A DNA stretch of 64,000 bases from JALOAT01 sp041685115 (GTDB lineage Bacteria > Pseudomonadota > Gammaproteobacteria > Thiohalomonadales > Thiohalomonadaceae): assembly GCA_041685115.1 (NCBI GenBank), contig JAWLGK010000012.1:1-64000 (forward strand), in the 5' to 3' direction. The translations under genes and the position numbers were made by a program. Positions 45,413 to 54,672 of the stretch are shown here, in pieces. The notes beneath the pieces are model-generated. The model did not search any database. It was not told where the DNA came from and worked only from the letters and a program-made list of their open reading frames with translations. Each line of letters begins with the position of its first letter. Position 1 is the stretch's first letter.

Positions 45413-48309
45413 ATGAGTCAAAAGTTACGAATGTTTGTGCTGACATTCGTCAACGCCTTGGTACTGGTCGGGGTCGGCACCCTCGGCCTGCTCGGCATGA
45501 GCGCCTTTGCGATTGGCGGAATGGTGGTCGGTGTGGCGCTGTTGGGAGCCTACCTTTTCATCGGCGGCGCCGGCAACGCCACCGTGGTACGCGAGATCGG
45601 TGCGCTGGCCGAGCGGATGAAGCAAGGGGACCTCGGTACGCGGCTACAGTGGCATCCTGGGGACGACAAGGCCCAGCTATACGAGGCCATCCAGTCCATG
45701 CTGGACGCCGTCACCGAGCCGGTGCGGCTAGCGGCGGACTACGTCGATCGCATCGCCAAGGGCGATGTCCCACCCAAGATCACCAAGAGCTACCAAGGTG
45801 AATTCAACGTCCTCAAGGAGAACCTGAACACCTGCATCGACGCGATCAATGCGCTGGTCGCCGATGCCGCGATGCTCTCCAAAGCGGCGGTGGAAGGCAA
45901 GCTGGCGACCCGCGCCGACGCCACCAAACACCAGGGCGATTACCGCAAGATCGTGCAGGGTGTGAACGACACCCTCGACGCGGTCATCGGCCCCCTGAAC
46001 GTGGCCGCAGACTATGTGGACCGCATTTCCAAAGGCAACATCCCGCCGAAGATCACCGACAGCTACAACGGTGACTTCAACACCATCAAGGACAACCTCA
46101 ACATGGCCATCGAGGCCATCAATGTGCTGGTAGAGGGCGCCGGGGAGCTTGCTCAAGCTGCCGTTCAAGGCGACCTGTCGGCGCGTGGCGATGTCACCAA
46201 ACACCAGGGCGACTATCGCAAGGTAGTACAAGGTGTGAATGCGGCGCTCGACGCGTTCATCGGCCCCCTGAACGTGGCCGCAGACTACGTGGACCGCATT
46301 GCCAAAGGCAACATCCCGCCGAAGATCACCGACAGCTATAACGGTGACTTCAACACCATCAAGGACAACCTCAACATGGCCATCGATGCGGTCAACGCGC
46401 TGGTGGCCGATGCGGGGATGCTCTCGACGGCGGCGGTGGAAGGCAAGCTGGCGACCCGCGCCGATGCGACCAAACACCAGGGCGATTACCGCAAGATCGT
46501 CCAGGGTGTGAACGACACCCTCGACGCGGTCATCGGCCCCCTGAACGTGGCCGCGGATTACGTGGACCGCATTGCCAAGGGCGACATCCCGCCGAAGATC
46601 ACCGACAGCTACAACGGTGACTTCAACACCATCAAGGACAACCTCAACATGGCCATCGATGCGGTCAACGCGCTGGTGGCCGATGCGGGGATGCTCTCGA
46701 CGGCGGCGGTGNNNNNNNNNNNNNNNNNNNNNNNNNNNNNNNNNNNNNNNNNNNNNNNNNNNNNNNNNNNNNNNNNNNNNNNNNNNNNNNNNNNNNNNNN
46801 NNNNNNNNNNNCCGCGCCGATGCGACCAAACACCAGGGCGATTACCGCAAGATCGTCCAGGGTGTGAACGACACCCTCGACGCGGTCATCGGCCCCCTGA
46901 ACGTGGCCGCAGACTATGTGGATCGCATTTCCAAGGGTGACCTGCCGCCGCCGATCACGGACAAGTACAACGGCGACTTCAACACCATCAAGGACAATCT
47001 CAACACCTGTATCGCCAACATCAAGGCGCTGGTGGCCGACGCCGATATGCTGGCGCAGGCTGCCGTGGAGTTGCGCCTCGACACGCGCGCCGATGCAACC
47101 CGTCATCAGGGCGACTATCGGGCAATCGTCGAGGGTGTCAACAACACCCTGGATGCGGTGATCACGCCGCTCAAGGCACTCATCGACGACGCCAACGCGC
47201 TATCGCAGGCGGTCATCGAAGGACGGCTGGATTTCCGTGGCGACGAAGCCAAGCATCGCGGCGACTTCCAGCGAGTGGTCGCAGGGATGAATCAGATCAT
47301 GGAAGCGGTCAACACGCCCGTGAATGACATCAAGGCCGTCATGGCGCGAGTGGAGCACGGTGATCTGACCCTCAAGATCCAGAGGGACTATCGCGGGGCC
47401 TTCGATGAGTTGAAGACGGCCATCAACAACACCATCGAACGTCTCGCCGATACCATGACCAATGTGCGGGGTGCCGCGGACGCACTTTCCACGGCCGCCG
47501 AGGAGCTCAGCGCCACCGCCCAGTCGGTCAGCCAGGCGACGACGGAACAGGCGGCCGGTGTCGAGGAGACCAGCGCATCGGTCGAGGAGATGAGTGCCTC
47601 CATCAATCAGAACACCGAAAATGCGAAGGTCACCGACGGCATGGCCACCAAGGCCGCCAAGGAGGCCACGGAAGGTGGCGAGGCTGTGCGCGATACCGTG
47701 TCTGCGATGAAGAGTATCGCCGACAAGATCGGCATCATCGACGACATCGCTTACCAGACCAACCTGCTCGCCCTGAACGCCGCCATTGAGGCGGCGCGCG
47801 CCGGTGAACACGGCAAAGGTTTTGCGGTGGTCGCGGCCGAGGTGCGCAAGCTGGCCGAGCGCAGCCAGGTGGCGGCGCAGGAAATCGGCGAAGTGGCCTC
47901 AAGCAGCGTGCAGCTCGCCGAGCATGCGGGGCAACTGCTGGATGCCATCGTACCGGCCATCCAGAAGACCTCCGATCTGGTACAGGAGATCGCCGCGGCA
48001 TCCAACGAGCAATCGTCCGGCGTGGCCCAGATCAACGGCGCCATGACGCAGCTCAATCAGACCACCCAACAGAACGCCTCGGCTTCGGAGGAACTGGCCT
48101 CCACCGCGGGCGAGATGAGCGGGCAGGCCGAACAGCTGCAGGAACTCATGGCCTTCTTCACCATCAACGGAGCTGCATCCACCGCCCAGCGCACGTCGGC
48201 ACGCCGCAGCGAACCGACCGCCGTGGACAAGTCGCGCAAGCCCGAGAAGACGGATAGGGACGAGAAGGAATACGTCCACTTCGAGGAGGCGAGCCAATGG
48301 CATCACTGA
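45413..48309 (+). CDS. Poly-HAMP methyl-accepting chemotaxis protein (contains assembly gap)
   Basis: N-terminal residues about 5-50 form two hydrophobic helices with a very short loop, followed by a HAMP-like segment and then a tandem array of 91-residue (273-bp) units, each with PLNVAADYVDRI, KITDSYNGDFN and TKHQGDYRKIVQGVN. Unit starts are near 45716, 45989, 46262, 46535, 46891 and a diverged 47164. The MCP signalling domain follows (TNLLALNAAIEAARAGEHGKGFAVVA). The 100 Ns shift the frame: upstream and downstream parts join in one frame if the gap is 17 bp (937 residues) or 17 plus multiples of 273 bp. GAGGA precedes the ATG. It ends in SQWHH rather than a CheR-tethering NWETF. Confidence 0.92.
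45716..47240 (+). repeat. 273-bp tandem repeat array within the poly-HAMP receptor gene
   Basis: Copies begin at 45716 (diverged), 45989, 46262, 46535 and 46891, with a diverged sixth at 47164. The spacing is exactly 273 bp between the copies not spanning the gap. The gap lies in the fourth copy, near-identical to the third and fifth, which explains the assembly break. Confidence 0.92.
46712..46811. other. Assembly gap (100 Ns)
   Basis: Exactly 100 N characters, a placeholder rather than measured length. By comparison with the copy at 46438-46454, the missing piece is 17 bp if no repeat unit was collapsed. Confidence 0.95.
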
Positions 48310-48857
48310 CGAAGGCGGCCGAGCGCGAAAGCGCCCTCCTGCAACAGCAGCAGTTCCTGACGTTCATGCTGAGCGGGGAGACCTACGCCATCGGCATCCT
48401 GCACATCAAGGAGATCATCGAGTACGGCCAGGTCACGGCCGTTCCCATGATGCCCGAGTTCATCCGCGGGGTGATCAACCTGCGCGGACGGGTGGTGCCG
48501 GTGGTGGATCTGGCGGCGCGGTTCGGTCAGAAGACCACGGCAGTGGGTAAGCGCACCTGCATCGTAATCCTCGAGATCGAGGCCGACAGCGACGAGCGCC
48601 AGGACATCGGCGTGGTCGTGGATGCGGTCAATGAGGTGCTTGAGATACCTCAGGAAGAGGTGGAACCGGCGCCCGCGTTCGGGGCGAAGATCCGCACGGA
48701 CTTCATCCAGGGCATGGGCAAGGTCAGCGGCCGGTTCGTCATCATCCTCAACGTCAACCGCGTCCTGTCGGCCGAGGAACTGGCCACGCTGGAGCAGCAC
48801 GTGCTGGCGGCTGGCGACGTCACCGCGGGCGTACAGGAGGCGCCCGCGTCCACCTGA
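48297..48857 (+). CDS. cheW: Chemotaxis coupling protein CheW
   Basis: The 186-residue SH3-like adaptor links receptors to CheA. Family segments are FLTFMLSGETYAIGI, IKEIIEYGQVTAVP, FIRGVINLRGRVVPVVDL and DFIQGMGKV. Its ATG is inside the end of the poly-HAMP receptor gene (13-bp overlap) with GAGGAGG upstream, so translation is coupled to its receptor. A perfect hairpin lies just downstream. Confidence 0.96.
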   Translation: MASLTKAAERESALLQQQQFLTFMLSGETYAIGILHIKEIIEYGQVTAVPMMPEFIRGVINLRGRVVPVVDLAARFGQKTTAVGKRTCIVILEIEADSDERQDIGVVVDAVNEVLEIPQEEVEPAPAFGAKIRTDFIQGMGKVSGRFVIILNVNRVLSAEELATLEQHVLAAGDVTAGVQEAPAST

Positions 48858-48868
48858 TGGTGCGCAGA

Positions 48869-48903
48869 CCGCGAAGGGGGTGCAGGCCGTGCCCCCTTCG
48901 CGG
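48869..48903 (+). promoter_or_regulatory. Perfect hairpin at the cheW-cheR junction
   Basis: CCGCGAAGGGGG (48869-48880) and CCCCCTTCGCGG (48892-48903) pair over 12 bp with an 11-base loop. It ends 9 bases before the cheR ATG. There is no T-run, so termination is unlikely. The only SD-like stretch (GAAGGGGG) before cheR is in its 5' arm, so it could limit cheR translation or protect mRNA. Confidence 0.6.
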
Positions 48904-48912
48904 CACATCGCC

Positions 48913-49719
48913 ATGGAACTGAAGCCCATCACTGACCGCGAATTTGCCCAGTTTCAGCGCCTCATCCATGACGTTGCTGGCATCAGCCTGTCACCGGCCA
49001 AGAAGGCCATGGTGTGCGGACGGCTTGCCAAACGTGTGCGCGAACTGGGGCTTGGCTCCTATGGCGATTATCTCCAGCGCCTCGCGGACAGGCATGTGCA
49101 GGACGAACTGCAGATCACCATCGATCTGCTCACCACCAACGAGACCTTTTTCTTTCGGGAGAAGAAACACTTCGACTTCCTCGCCCGATACGTGCAGGGC
49201 GTGCGGCGCCCCGGTCTCATGTTCCGGGTCTGGAGCGCCGCCTGCTCCAGCGGCGAGGAGCCCTACAGCATTGCCATGGTGCTCGCGGACTGCCTTGGCG
49301 ACGGCCCTTGGGAGGTGCTCGCCTCCGATATCAGTCGGCGCGTACTGACCCGCGCGCAAAGCGCCTGTTATGCCATGGAGCGGGCGGAGCAGATCCCCGC
49401 GGAATACCTGCGGCGCTACTGCCTCAAGGGCATCGGCAGCAAACGGGATACCTTCCTCATCGGGCGCGCCTTGCGCGACCGGGTACGGTTCCAGCCCATC
49501 AACCTCAATACGGCGTTGAGCCACATCGGCCCCTTCGACGTGATTTTCCTGCGCAACGTGATGATCTATTTCGACCTGGCCACCAAGCAGCAGGTGGTCG
49601 AGCGGGTCGTGGCGACGCTGCGCAGCGGCGGGATCTTCATGGTCAGCCACTCCGAGACACTGCACGGCATCACCGATGCACTCGAAGCCGTCGTCCCTTC
49701 GGTGTACCGCAAGCCATGA
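48913..49719 (+). CDS. cheR: Chemotaxis protein methyltransferase CheR
   Basis: The 268-residue enzyme methylates MCP glutamates with S-adenosylmethionine. An N-terminal helical domain (FAQFQRLIHDVAGISL) is followed by the SAM-binding domain: WSAACSSGEEPYSIAM, LASDISRRVLTRA, and IFLRNVMIYFD. The ATG at 48913 lacks a clear Shine-Dalgarno; GTG at 48889 in the hairpin loop is an alternative start with GAAGGGGG upstream. It is in the cheW-cheR-cheD-cheB order. Confidence 0.94.
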   Translation: MELKPITDREFAQFQRLIHDVAGISLSPAKKAMVCGRLAKRVRELGLGSYGDYLQRLADRHVQDELQITIDLLTTNETFFFREKKHFDFLARYVQGVRRPGLMFRVWSAACSSGEEPYSIAMVLADCLGDGPWEVLASDISRRVLTRAQSACYAMERAEQIPAEYLRRYCLKGIGSKRDTFLIGRALRDRVRFQPINLNTALSHIGPFDVIFLRNVMIYFDLATKQQVVERVVATLRSGGIFMVSHSETLHGITDALEAVVPSVYRKP

Positions 49720-49728
49720 GGCCGCCCC

Positions 49729-50223
49729 ATGCCTGACGTGTATCTGCAACCGGGCGGTTTCTACTTCGGTAACGGCGACGTGCGCGTGCACACCATCCTC
49801 GGCACCTGCGTGGCGATCACCCTCTGGCTGCCCGCGCGGAAGGCCGGCGGTATGTGCCATTACCTGCTGCCACGACGCCCAACGCATAGCACCGAGCCGA
49901 CGGGCCTGTATGCCGAGGAAGCCATGGCGCTGTTCATGCACGAGGTGCAGCGGCTCGGCCGTCCGGTGCAGGAGTACGACGTCGGCCTGTTCGGTGGCGG
50001 GCACATGTTCCGCGTATCGGCCACCTGTCCCTTCGACGTGGCGCAGATGAACATCGACGCCGGCTGGCGACTGTTGCGCGCCCATGGTTTTCGTGTGGCA
50101 ACGGATCATCTGGGCGGCGTCGGCCATCGCCGCGTGGTCATGGACCTGAACGCCGGCCGGGTGAGTGTGGAACAGTTCGATCTGTTACCCGCCGGGCGCA
50201 CGACCGGCAAGGTCAGTCCGTGA
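49729..50223 (+). CDS. cheD: Chemoreceptor glutamine deamidase CheD
   Basis: The 164-residue CheD deamidates receptor glutamines and in other bacteria interacts with CheC-type phosphatases. The catalytic Cys is in ILGTCVAITLW and the His in MCHYLLPRR, the usual Cys-His arrangement. VGLFGGGHMF and GGVGHRRVVMDLNAGRV are also typical. It ends overlapping the cheB start, indicating translational coupling. No CheC or CheX gene is visible here. Confidence 0.94.
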   Translation: MPDVYLQPGGFYFGNGDVRVHTILGTCVAITLWLPARKAGGMCHYLLPRRPTHSTEPTGLYAEEAMALFMHEVQRLGRPVQEYDVGLFGGGHMFRVSATCPFDVAQMNIDAGWRLLRAHGFRVATDHLGGVGHRRVVMDLNAGRVSVEQFDLLPAGRTTGKVSP

Positions 50224-50225
50224 TC

Positions 50226-51305
50226 ATGGGCGCGAAGATCAAGGTCCTCATCGTCGACGACTCGGCCGTGGTCCGGCAGGTGCTGTCGGGCGTGCTCGAG
50301 GCCGATCCCATGATCCACGTCATCGCCACCGCGGCGGACCCGATCTTCGCGCTGGAGAAGATGCGCAGGGCCTGGCCCGACGTCATCGTCCTCGACGTGG
50401 AGATGCCGCGCATGGACGGCATCACCTTCCTGCGCAAGGTGATGGCAGAGCGACCCACACCCGTGGTGATCTGTTCGAGCCTCACCGAGAACGGTGCCGA
50501 GACCACCATCCAGGCCCTGGAAGCGGGTGCGGTCGGCATCGTCACCAAACCCAAGATCGGGCTGCACGATTATCTCGTGGATGCGTCCAGCGACCTGACC
50601 ACCGCCGTGAAGGGCGCCGTGCACGCCAACCTGAAACGCCTCGCCCCGGCGGCGAAGGCGGCGCCCAGACCCGCGCCGAAGCTCACCGCCGATGCCATCC
50701 TGCCGGCCACGGAACGGGCCATGGCACAGACCACCGACCTGGTGGTGGCCATCGGCACCTCCACCGGCGGCACCCAGGCCCTCGAGACCGTACTCAGTGC
50801 CTTGCCGCGCGTGTGTCCCGGCATGGTCATCGTCCAGCACATGCCGGAAAAATTCACTGCCGCCTTCGCGGCCCGCCTCGATGCCCTGTGCGCCATCGAG
50901 GTCCGCGAGGCGCAAAGCAACGACCGTGTCATCCCCGGGCGTGCCCTCATCGCCCCCGGCGGCCGCCACATGCTGCTGCGGCGCAGCGGTGCGCAGTATT
51001 TCGTGGAGGTGCGCGACGGGCCGCTGGTCAATCGCCACCGCCCTTCAGTGGACGTGCTGTTCCGCTCGGTAGCCCACGCCGCCGGCAAGAACGCGCTCGG
51101 CATCATCATGACCGGCATGGGCGACGACGGCGCGGCGGGCCTGCTGGAAATGCACCAGGCCGGCGCCCACACCCTCGCCCAGGACGAAGAAAGCTGCGTA
51201 GTCTTCGGCATGCCCAAGGAGGCCTCACGACGCGGCGCCGTGGACCGCTTGGTTCCCCTGCTCGCCATCGCAGGCGAGATCGTCACCTGCGCCGCGCGGC
51301 GTTGA
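50226..51305 (+). CDS. cheB: Protein-glutamate methylesterase/deamidase CheB
   Basis: The 359-residue protein has a receiver domain (VLIVDDSAVVRQ, phospho-Asp57 in VLDVEMPRMDG) and a methylesterase domain with the catalytic Ser in IGTSTGGTQAL, His in VQHMPEKFT, and Asp in MTGMGDDGAAG. It removes receptor methyl groups in adaptation, opposing CheR. ATG at 50226 is used; GTG at 50220 overlaps the cheD stop and is also possible. It is last in the operon and convergent with the MFS gene. Confidence 0.96.
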   Translation: MGAKIKVLIVDDSAVVRQVLSGVLEADPMIHVIATAADPIFALEKMRRAWPDVIVLDVEMPRMDGITFLRKVMAERPTPVVICSSLTENGAETTIQALEAGAVGIVTKPKIGLHDYLVDASSDLTTAVKGAVHANLKRLAPAAKAAPRPAPKLTADAILPATERAMAQTTDLVVAIGTSTGGTQALETVLSALPRVCPGMVIVQHMPEKFTAAFAARLDALCAIEVREAQSNDRVIPGRALIAPGGRHMLLRRSGAQYFVEVRDGPLVNRHRPSVDVLFRSVAHAAGKNALGIIMTGMGDDGAAGLLEMHQAGAHTLAQDEESCVVFGMPKEASRRGAVDRLVPLLAIAGEIVTCAARR

Positions 51306-51310
51306 CCGCA

Positions 51311-52453
51311 TCAGGCGGAGCGACCTTCGTCGCCAATCCAGCGCTGGGCGATGAAGAATGACACGCCCGCCAGCACCGCGGCCGACAGGAAGGCGACCAC
51401 CGGACCCGCGGAATCCCACAGCGCGCCGCTGTACCACGCCCCGAGCGCGCCGCCCACGCCGAAAGTGACGCTGGAATAGAGCGCTTGGCCGCGGCCGTGA
51501 TTGCGTCCGGCGAAATGGCGGTGAAACAGCGCGATGGCCGCCGCATGGTAGATGCCGAACGAGGCCGCATGCAGGGCCTGGGCGGGCAGGACGATCCACA
51601 GCACCTCCGGGAACAGGCCCGTCAACGCCCAGCGCAACGCCGCCAGGGCAAAACTGGCGAGCAGCAGGGTACGCGCACCGAAGCGCGGCAACAGGCGGTG
51701 CATCACCAGGAACAGGCCCACCTCCGCCACCACGCCGATGGCCCACATCTGGCCGATGGTGGTGCGCGTGTAGCCGTGGCCTTCCATGTAGATGGTGAAG
51801 AAGGTGTAGTACGGCCCGTGACTGGCCTGCATGAGCAGACAGGCCACCAGCAGCGCGAGCACGTCGGGGCGGCGCAGTACCTGGCCGATAGGCCGCTCGC
51901 CCTCGGCCGCCCGGGCGATGCCCGAGTCCGGCACGGTGAGACTGGCCGCCCAGATGGCGCCGAACATGGACAGCAATACCGCGGGCAGCAGCGCCGGCCC
52001 CGTCACGTCGAACAAGGCCCCGAGCCCCACCACGGCCAGGATGAAGCCGATGGACCCCCACAGGCGGACCTGACTGTAGCGGTGGTGCTGGTCGCCCAGG
52101 TGCACCAGGGTGTTGGTCTCGAACTGGGGCAGCACCGCGTTCCAGAAAAAGCTAAAGGCGAACATCACCAGGGCCAGGTCCCAGTAACCCCGCGCCAGGA
52201 ACACACCGGCGAAGCTCAGCATGGCGAGCAAGGCCCCCAGCCTGACCACGGTCATGCGCCGACCCGTACGATCGCCGAGCCAGCCCCACAGGTTGGGGGC
52301 GACGATGCGCGTGGCCATGAGCACGGCCATCAGCTCGCCGATCTCGAGTGCGGTGAAACCGCGTTGCTGGAGGTAGAGCGACCAATAGGGCAGCAGCGCG
52401 CCCAGGCTGGCGAAGTAGAAGAGATAAAAACTGGAAAGGCGCCAATAGGGCAT
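51311..52453 (-). CDS. Major facilitator superfamily transporter (HcaT/PPP-like)
   Basis: The 380-residue protein shows about 12 hydrophobic helices. The N-terminus MPYWRLSSFYLFYFASLGALLPYW and the loop-2/3 segment LWGWLGDRTGRRM fit the MFS subgroup containing HcaT (3-phenylpropionate transporter) and LacY-like nucleoside symporters. The substrate cannot be assigned. MPYWRLSS at 52453 is preferred to upstream in-frame starts. It is only 5 bp from the end of cheB on the opposite strand. Confidence 0.85.
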   Translation of the reverse strand: MPYWRLSSFYLFYFASLGALLPYWSLYLQQRGFTALEIGELMAVLMATRIVAPNLWGWLGDRTGRRMTVVRLGALLAMLSFAGVFLARGYWDLALVMFAFSFFWNAVLPQFETNTLVHLGDQHHRYSQVRLWGSIGFILAVVGLGALFDVTGPALLPAVLLSMFGAIWAASLTVPDSGIARAAEGERPIGQVLRRPDVLALLVACLLMQASHGPYYTFFTIYMEGHGYTRTTIGQMWAIGVVAEVGLFLVMHRLLPRFGARTLLLASFALAALRWALTGLFPEVLWIVLPAQALHAASFGIYHAAAIALFHRHFAGRNHGRGQALYSSVTFGVGGALGAWYSGALWDSAGPVVAFLSAAVLAGVSFFIAQRWIGDEGRSA

Positions 52454-52963
52454 GGTGTTTCGGGTCGTGTTCCTTCGGGCTCGGATCACAGGAGGCATGA
52501 TTCACTGCTGCGGTGTTGTTGATCCCCTCTCCTGTCCTTTCGGCTCCCTGCGTCGCTTTACTTCGGAGCGGGTTCGGGCGAGGGGATCCAAACAGCAGCC
52601 CGTGTGCCCATCTGATCCCCTCTCCCTGCCCCTCTCCCGGAGGGAGAGGGGACGTTCGATTCAGCTGTCGCTGGTTCGACAGCACTCACTTCTTGCCCCT
52701 CGCCTCCTACCGGGGAAAGCTGGGAAGAGGGGCTTCTTGCCCTCGCCTCCGGGAGAGGGGACGTCCAAACCAGCTGCTGCGCCTTCCGAAACTGCTCACT
52801 TCTTGCCCCCTCTCCCTCCGGGAGAGGGTTGGGGAGAGGGGATACAGAACAGCAGCCGTGCGCCCTTCCGGTTCAGGAAGATCCGTCGTTTCGTGGCGCA
52901 AGGACAGGACGTGGGGATCAAACCCGGAAACCGACCGCCGGCCGAGCCGACACCCAGCCCTGT
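52454..52963. other. Gene-free region with family C repeat
   Basis: Apart from the family C locus (52521-52843), 52844-52963 contains unremarkable sequence ending at the aroC stop codon. No gene or RNA is seen. Confidence 0.6.
52521..52843. repeat. Family C (CCCTCTCC) double-hairpin element, locus 2
   Basis: Two units: a degenerate one (52521-52590, GATCCCCTCTCC to GCGAGGGGATCC) and one starting GATCCCCTCTCCCTGCCCCT and ending GGGTTGGGGAGAGGGGAT. Between its hairpins are two copies of the family spacer (52658-52700 and 52760-52805), each ending CTCACTTCTTGCC and containing CAGCTG. Confidence 0.82.
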
Positions 52964-54058
52964 TCACTCCCCGGCAGGAATGCGCGGCGTGGCCGAACGC
53001 ACGTCGGCGTTCTGGGCGCGGTGGCGCAGGAAGTGGTCCATGAGCACGATGGCCACCATGGCCTCGGCGATGGGCGTGGCGCGGATGCCCACGCAGGGGT
53101 CGTGGCGCCCCTCGGTGACCACCCCCACCGGCTCGCCGGCCAGGTTCACGCTGCGGCCCGGGATGCGCAGGCTGGAGGTGGGCTTGAGGGCGATGGAGCA
53201 GACGATGTGCTGGCCGCTGGAGATGCCGCCCAGCACACCACCGGCGTGATTGGACAGAAAGCCTTGCGGGGTGATCTCGTCGCGGTGGGCGGTGCCCTTC
53301 TGGGTCACCACGCCGAAGCCGTCGCCGACCTCAACGCCCTTGACCGCATTGATGCCCATGAGGGCGTGGGCCAGGTCGGCGTCCAGGCGGTCGAACACCG
53401 GCTCGCCCAGGCCCGGCGGCACGCCGGTGGCCACCACGTTGACCCGCGCGCCCACGGAATCACCCTCCTTGCGCAGGGCGTCCATGTAGGCCTCCAGCTC
53501 GGGCACGGCCTCCAGGTCCGGGCTGAAGAAGGGGTTTTGGTAGACCGCGTCCCAGTCCTTCAGGGCCAGGGCGATGGGACCGAGCTGGGCCAGGTAGCCG
53601 CGGATTTCGATGCCCTGCCCGCGCAGCCACTTGCGGGCGATGGCGCCGGCGGCCACGCGCATGGCGGTCTCGCGGGCCGAGGAGCGGCCGCCGCCGCGGT
53701 AGTCGCGCAGGCCGTATTTCTGCTGGTAGGTGTAGTCGGCGTGCCCGGGGCGGAAGGTGTTCGCGATGGACGAGTAGTCCTTGGAACGCTGGTCCGTGTT
53801 CTCGATGAGCAGGCCGATGGGCGTGCCGGTGGTGCGGCCGTCGAACACGCCGGAGAGGATCCTCACCTGGTCGGGCTCGCGCCGCTGGGTGGTGTGACGC
53901 GAGGTGCCGGGCTTGCGCCGGTCCAGGTCGACCTGCAGCTCGGCCTCGGTGATCTCCAGCCCCGGCGGGCAACCGTCCACGATGGCGCCCAGCGCCGGCC
54001 CGTGGCTCTCGCCGAAGGTGGTGACAGTGAAAAGCTTGCCGATGGAGTTTCCAGACAT
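52964..54058 (-). CDS. aroC: Chorismate synthase
   Basis: The 364-residue FMN-dependent enzyme makes chorismate from EPSP. Signatures: MSGNSIGKLFTVTTFGESHG at the start, HADYTYQQKYGLRDYRGGGRSSARETA, and ITPQGFLSNHAGGVLGGISSGQ. The chosen start is 54058; the frame runs further upstream into a repeat. It feeds chorismate to Trp and other aromatic pathways. Confidence 0.97.
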   Translation of the reverse strand: MSGNSIGKLFTVTTFGESHGPALGAIVDGCPPGLEITEAELQVDLDRRKPGTSRHTTQRREPDQVRILSGVFDGRTTGTPIGLLIENTDQRSKDYSSIANTFRPGHADYTYQQKYGLRDYRGGGRSSARETAMRVAAGAIARKWLRGQGIEIRGYLAQLGPIALALKDWDAVYQNPFFSPDLEAVPELEAYMDALRKEGDSVGARVNVVATGVPPGLGEPVFDRLDADLAHALMGINAVKGVEVGDGFGVVTQKGTAHRDEITPQGFLSNHAGGVLGGISSGQHIVCSIALKPTSSLRIPGRSVNLAGEPVGVVTEGRHDPCVGIRATPIAEAMVAIVLMDHFLRHRAQNADVRSATPRIPAGE

Positions 54059-54112
54059 GGGCGCGCATTGTAGCGGTTTCTGCCTGCCTGCGCGCGGGGA
54101 AGAAAAAGCGTG

Positions 54113-54244
54113 AACACGGGGGACACGGGGTAATTGATTTCTCCTTGGGCACGGCCCGGAACGCGAACTGCCCTTCAACCCGCGCATCGCGGCCTGAGGC
54201 CGCTCCCACCGGGAAAATGGATTCCCCCGTGCTCCCGGTGTTAA
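54113..54244. repeat. Family A (CACGGGG) palindromic element, copy 10, with nested single family E palindrome
   Basis: AACACGGGGGACACGGGG and a degenerate right arm (CCCCCGTGCTCCCGGTGTTAA) bound a core with one REP-like copy (CGCGGCCTGAGGCCGCTCCC, 54188-54207). AAGAAAAAGCG precedes the left arm. Confidence 0.8.
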
Positions 54245-54260
54245 TGCCTTTCAACCACCC

Positions 54261-54626
54261 TCAAGACGGGGAGACCTCGTCCCAGGCTTGGACGTCCACT
54301 TCCTTGATGATCCTGCCGTCCTTCATGGTGGCCATGGAGGAGGTGTAGACCCGCGAGCCGTCCGGGTATTCGCAGCTGTCGGTGAAGGCCATGTGGCTGT
54401 CCGCCAGGAGCACGTCGTCCACGTGGTGGGACAACGGCCGGCTCAATATGTCCTTGAAGTAGTCGGAGATGGCCTGCTTGCCGGACAGCACGCGCGGTGC
54501 GCTCGGCGGATGGTCGTGGTCGATGATGCTCAGCTCGGCGTTGTCGTCGTACAGCGCCATGATCTTATTCACGTCACAACGCTCGAGCCCGTCGTGCAGC
54601 ATGCTGGAGAGTTGTTGCGAGTCCAT
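54261..54626 (-). CDS. SnoaL/NTF2-like protein
   Basis: The 121-residue protein has the NTF2-like pattern: MLHDGLERCDVNKIMALYDDNAELSIID near the start, a central GKQAISDYFKDILS helix, and beta strands ending KDGRIIKEVDVQAWD. These small alpha+beta folds serve as isomerases or binding proteins; no catalytic role can be assigned. ATG at 54626 is chosen because homology-like sequence starts there. It lies 46 bp downstream of the next gene. Confidence 0.75.
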   Translation of the reverse strand: MDSQQLSSMLHDGLERCDVNKIMALYDDNAELSIIDHDHPPSAPRVLSGKQAISDYFKDILSRPLSHHVDDVLLADSHMAFTDSCEYPDGSRVYTSSMATMKDGRIIKEVDVQAWDEVSPS

Positions 54627-54672
54627 GTTTCCGCCTCTTGCTATCGTTGGCCCTTGTTCCATAAAGGTAGCC

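Noticed and set aside
46864..48309. Second, separate MCP gene starting after the gap
   Set aside because: Its start lies inside a repeat unit and has no ribosome site; the upstream frame joins it when the gap is 17 bp, so it is one gene.
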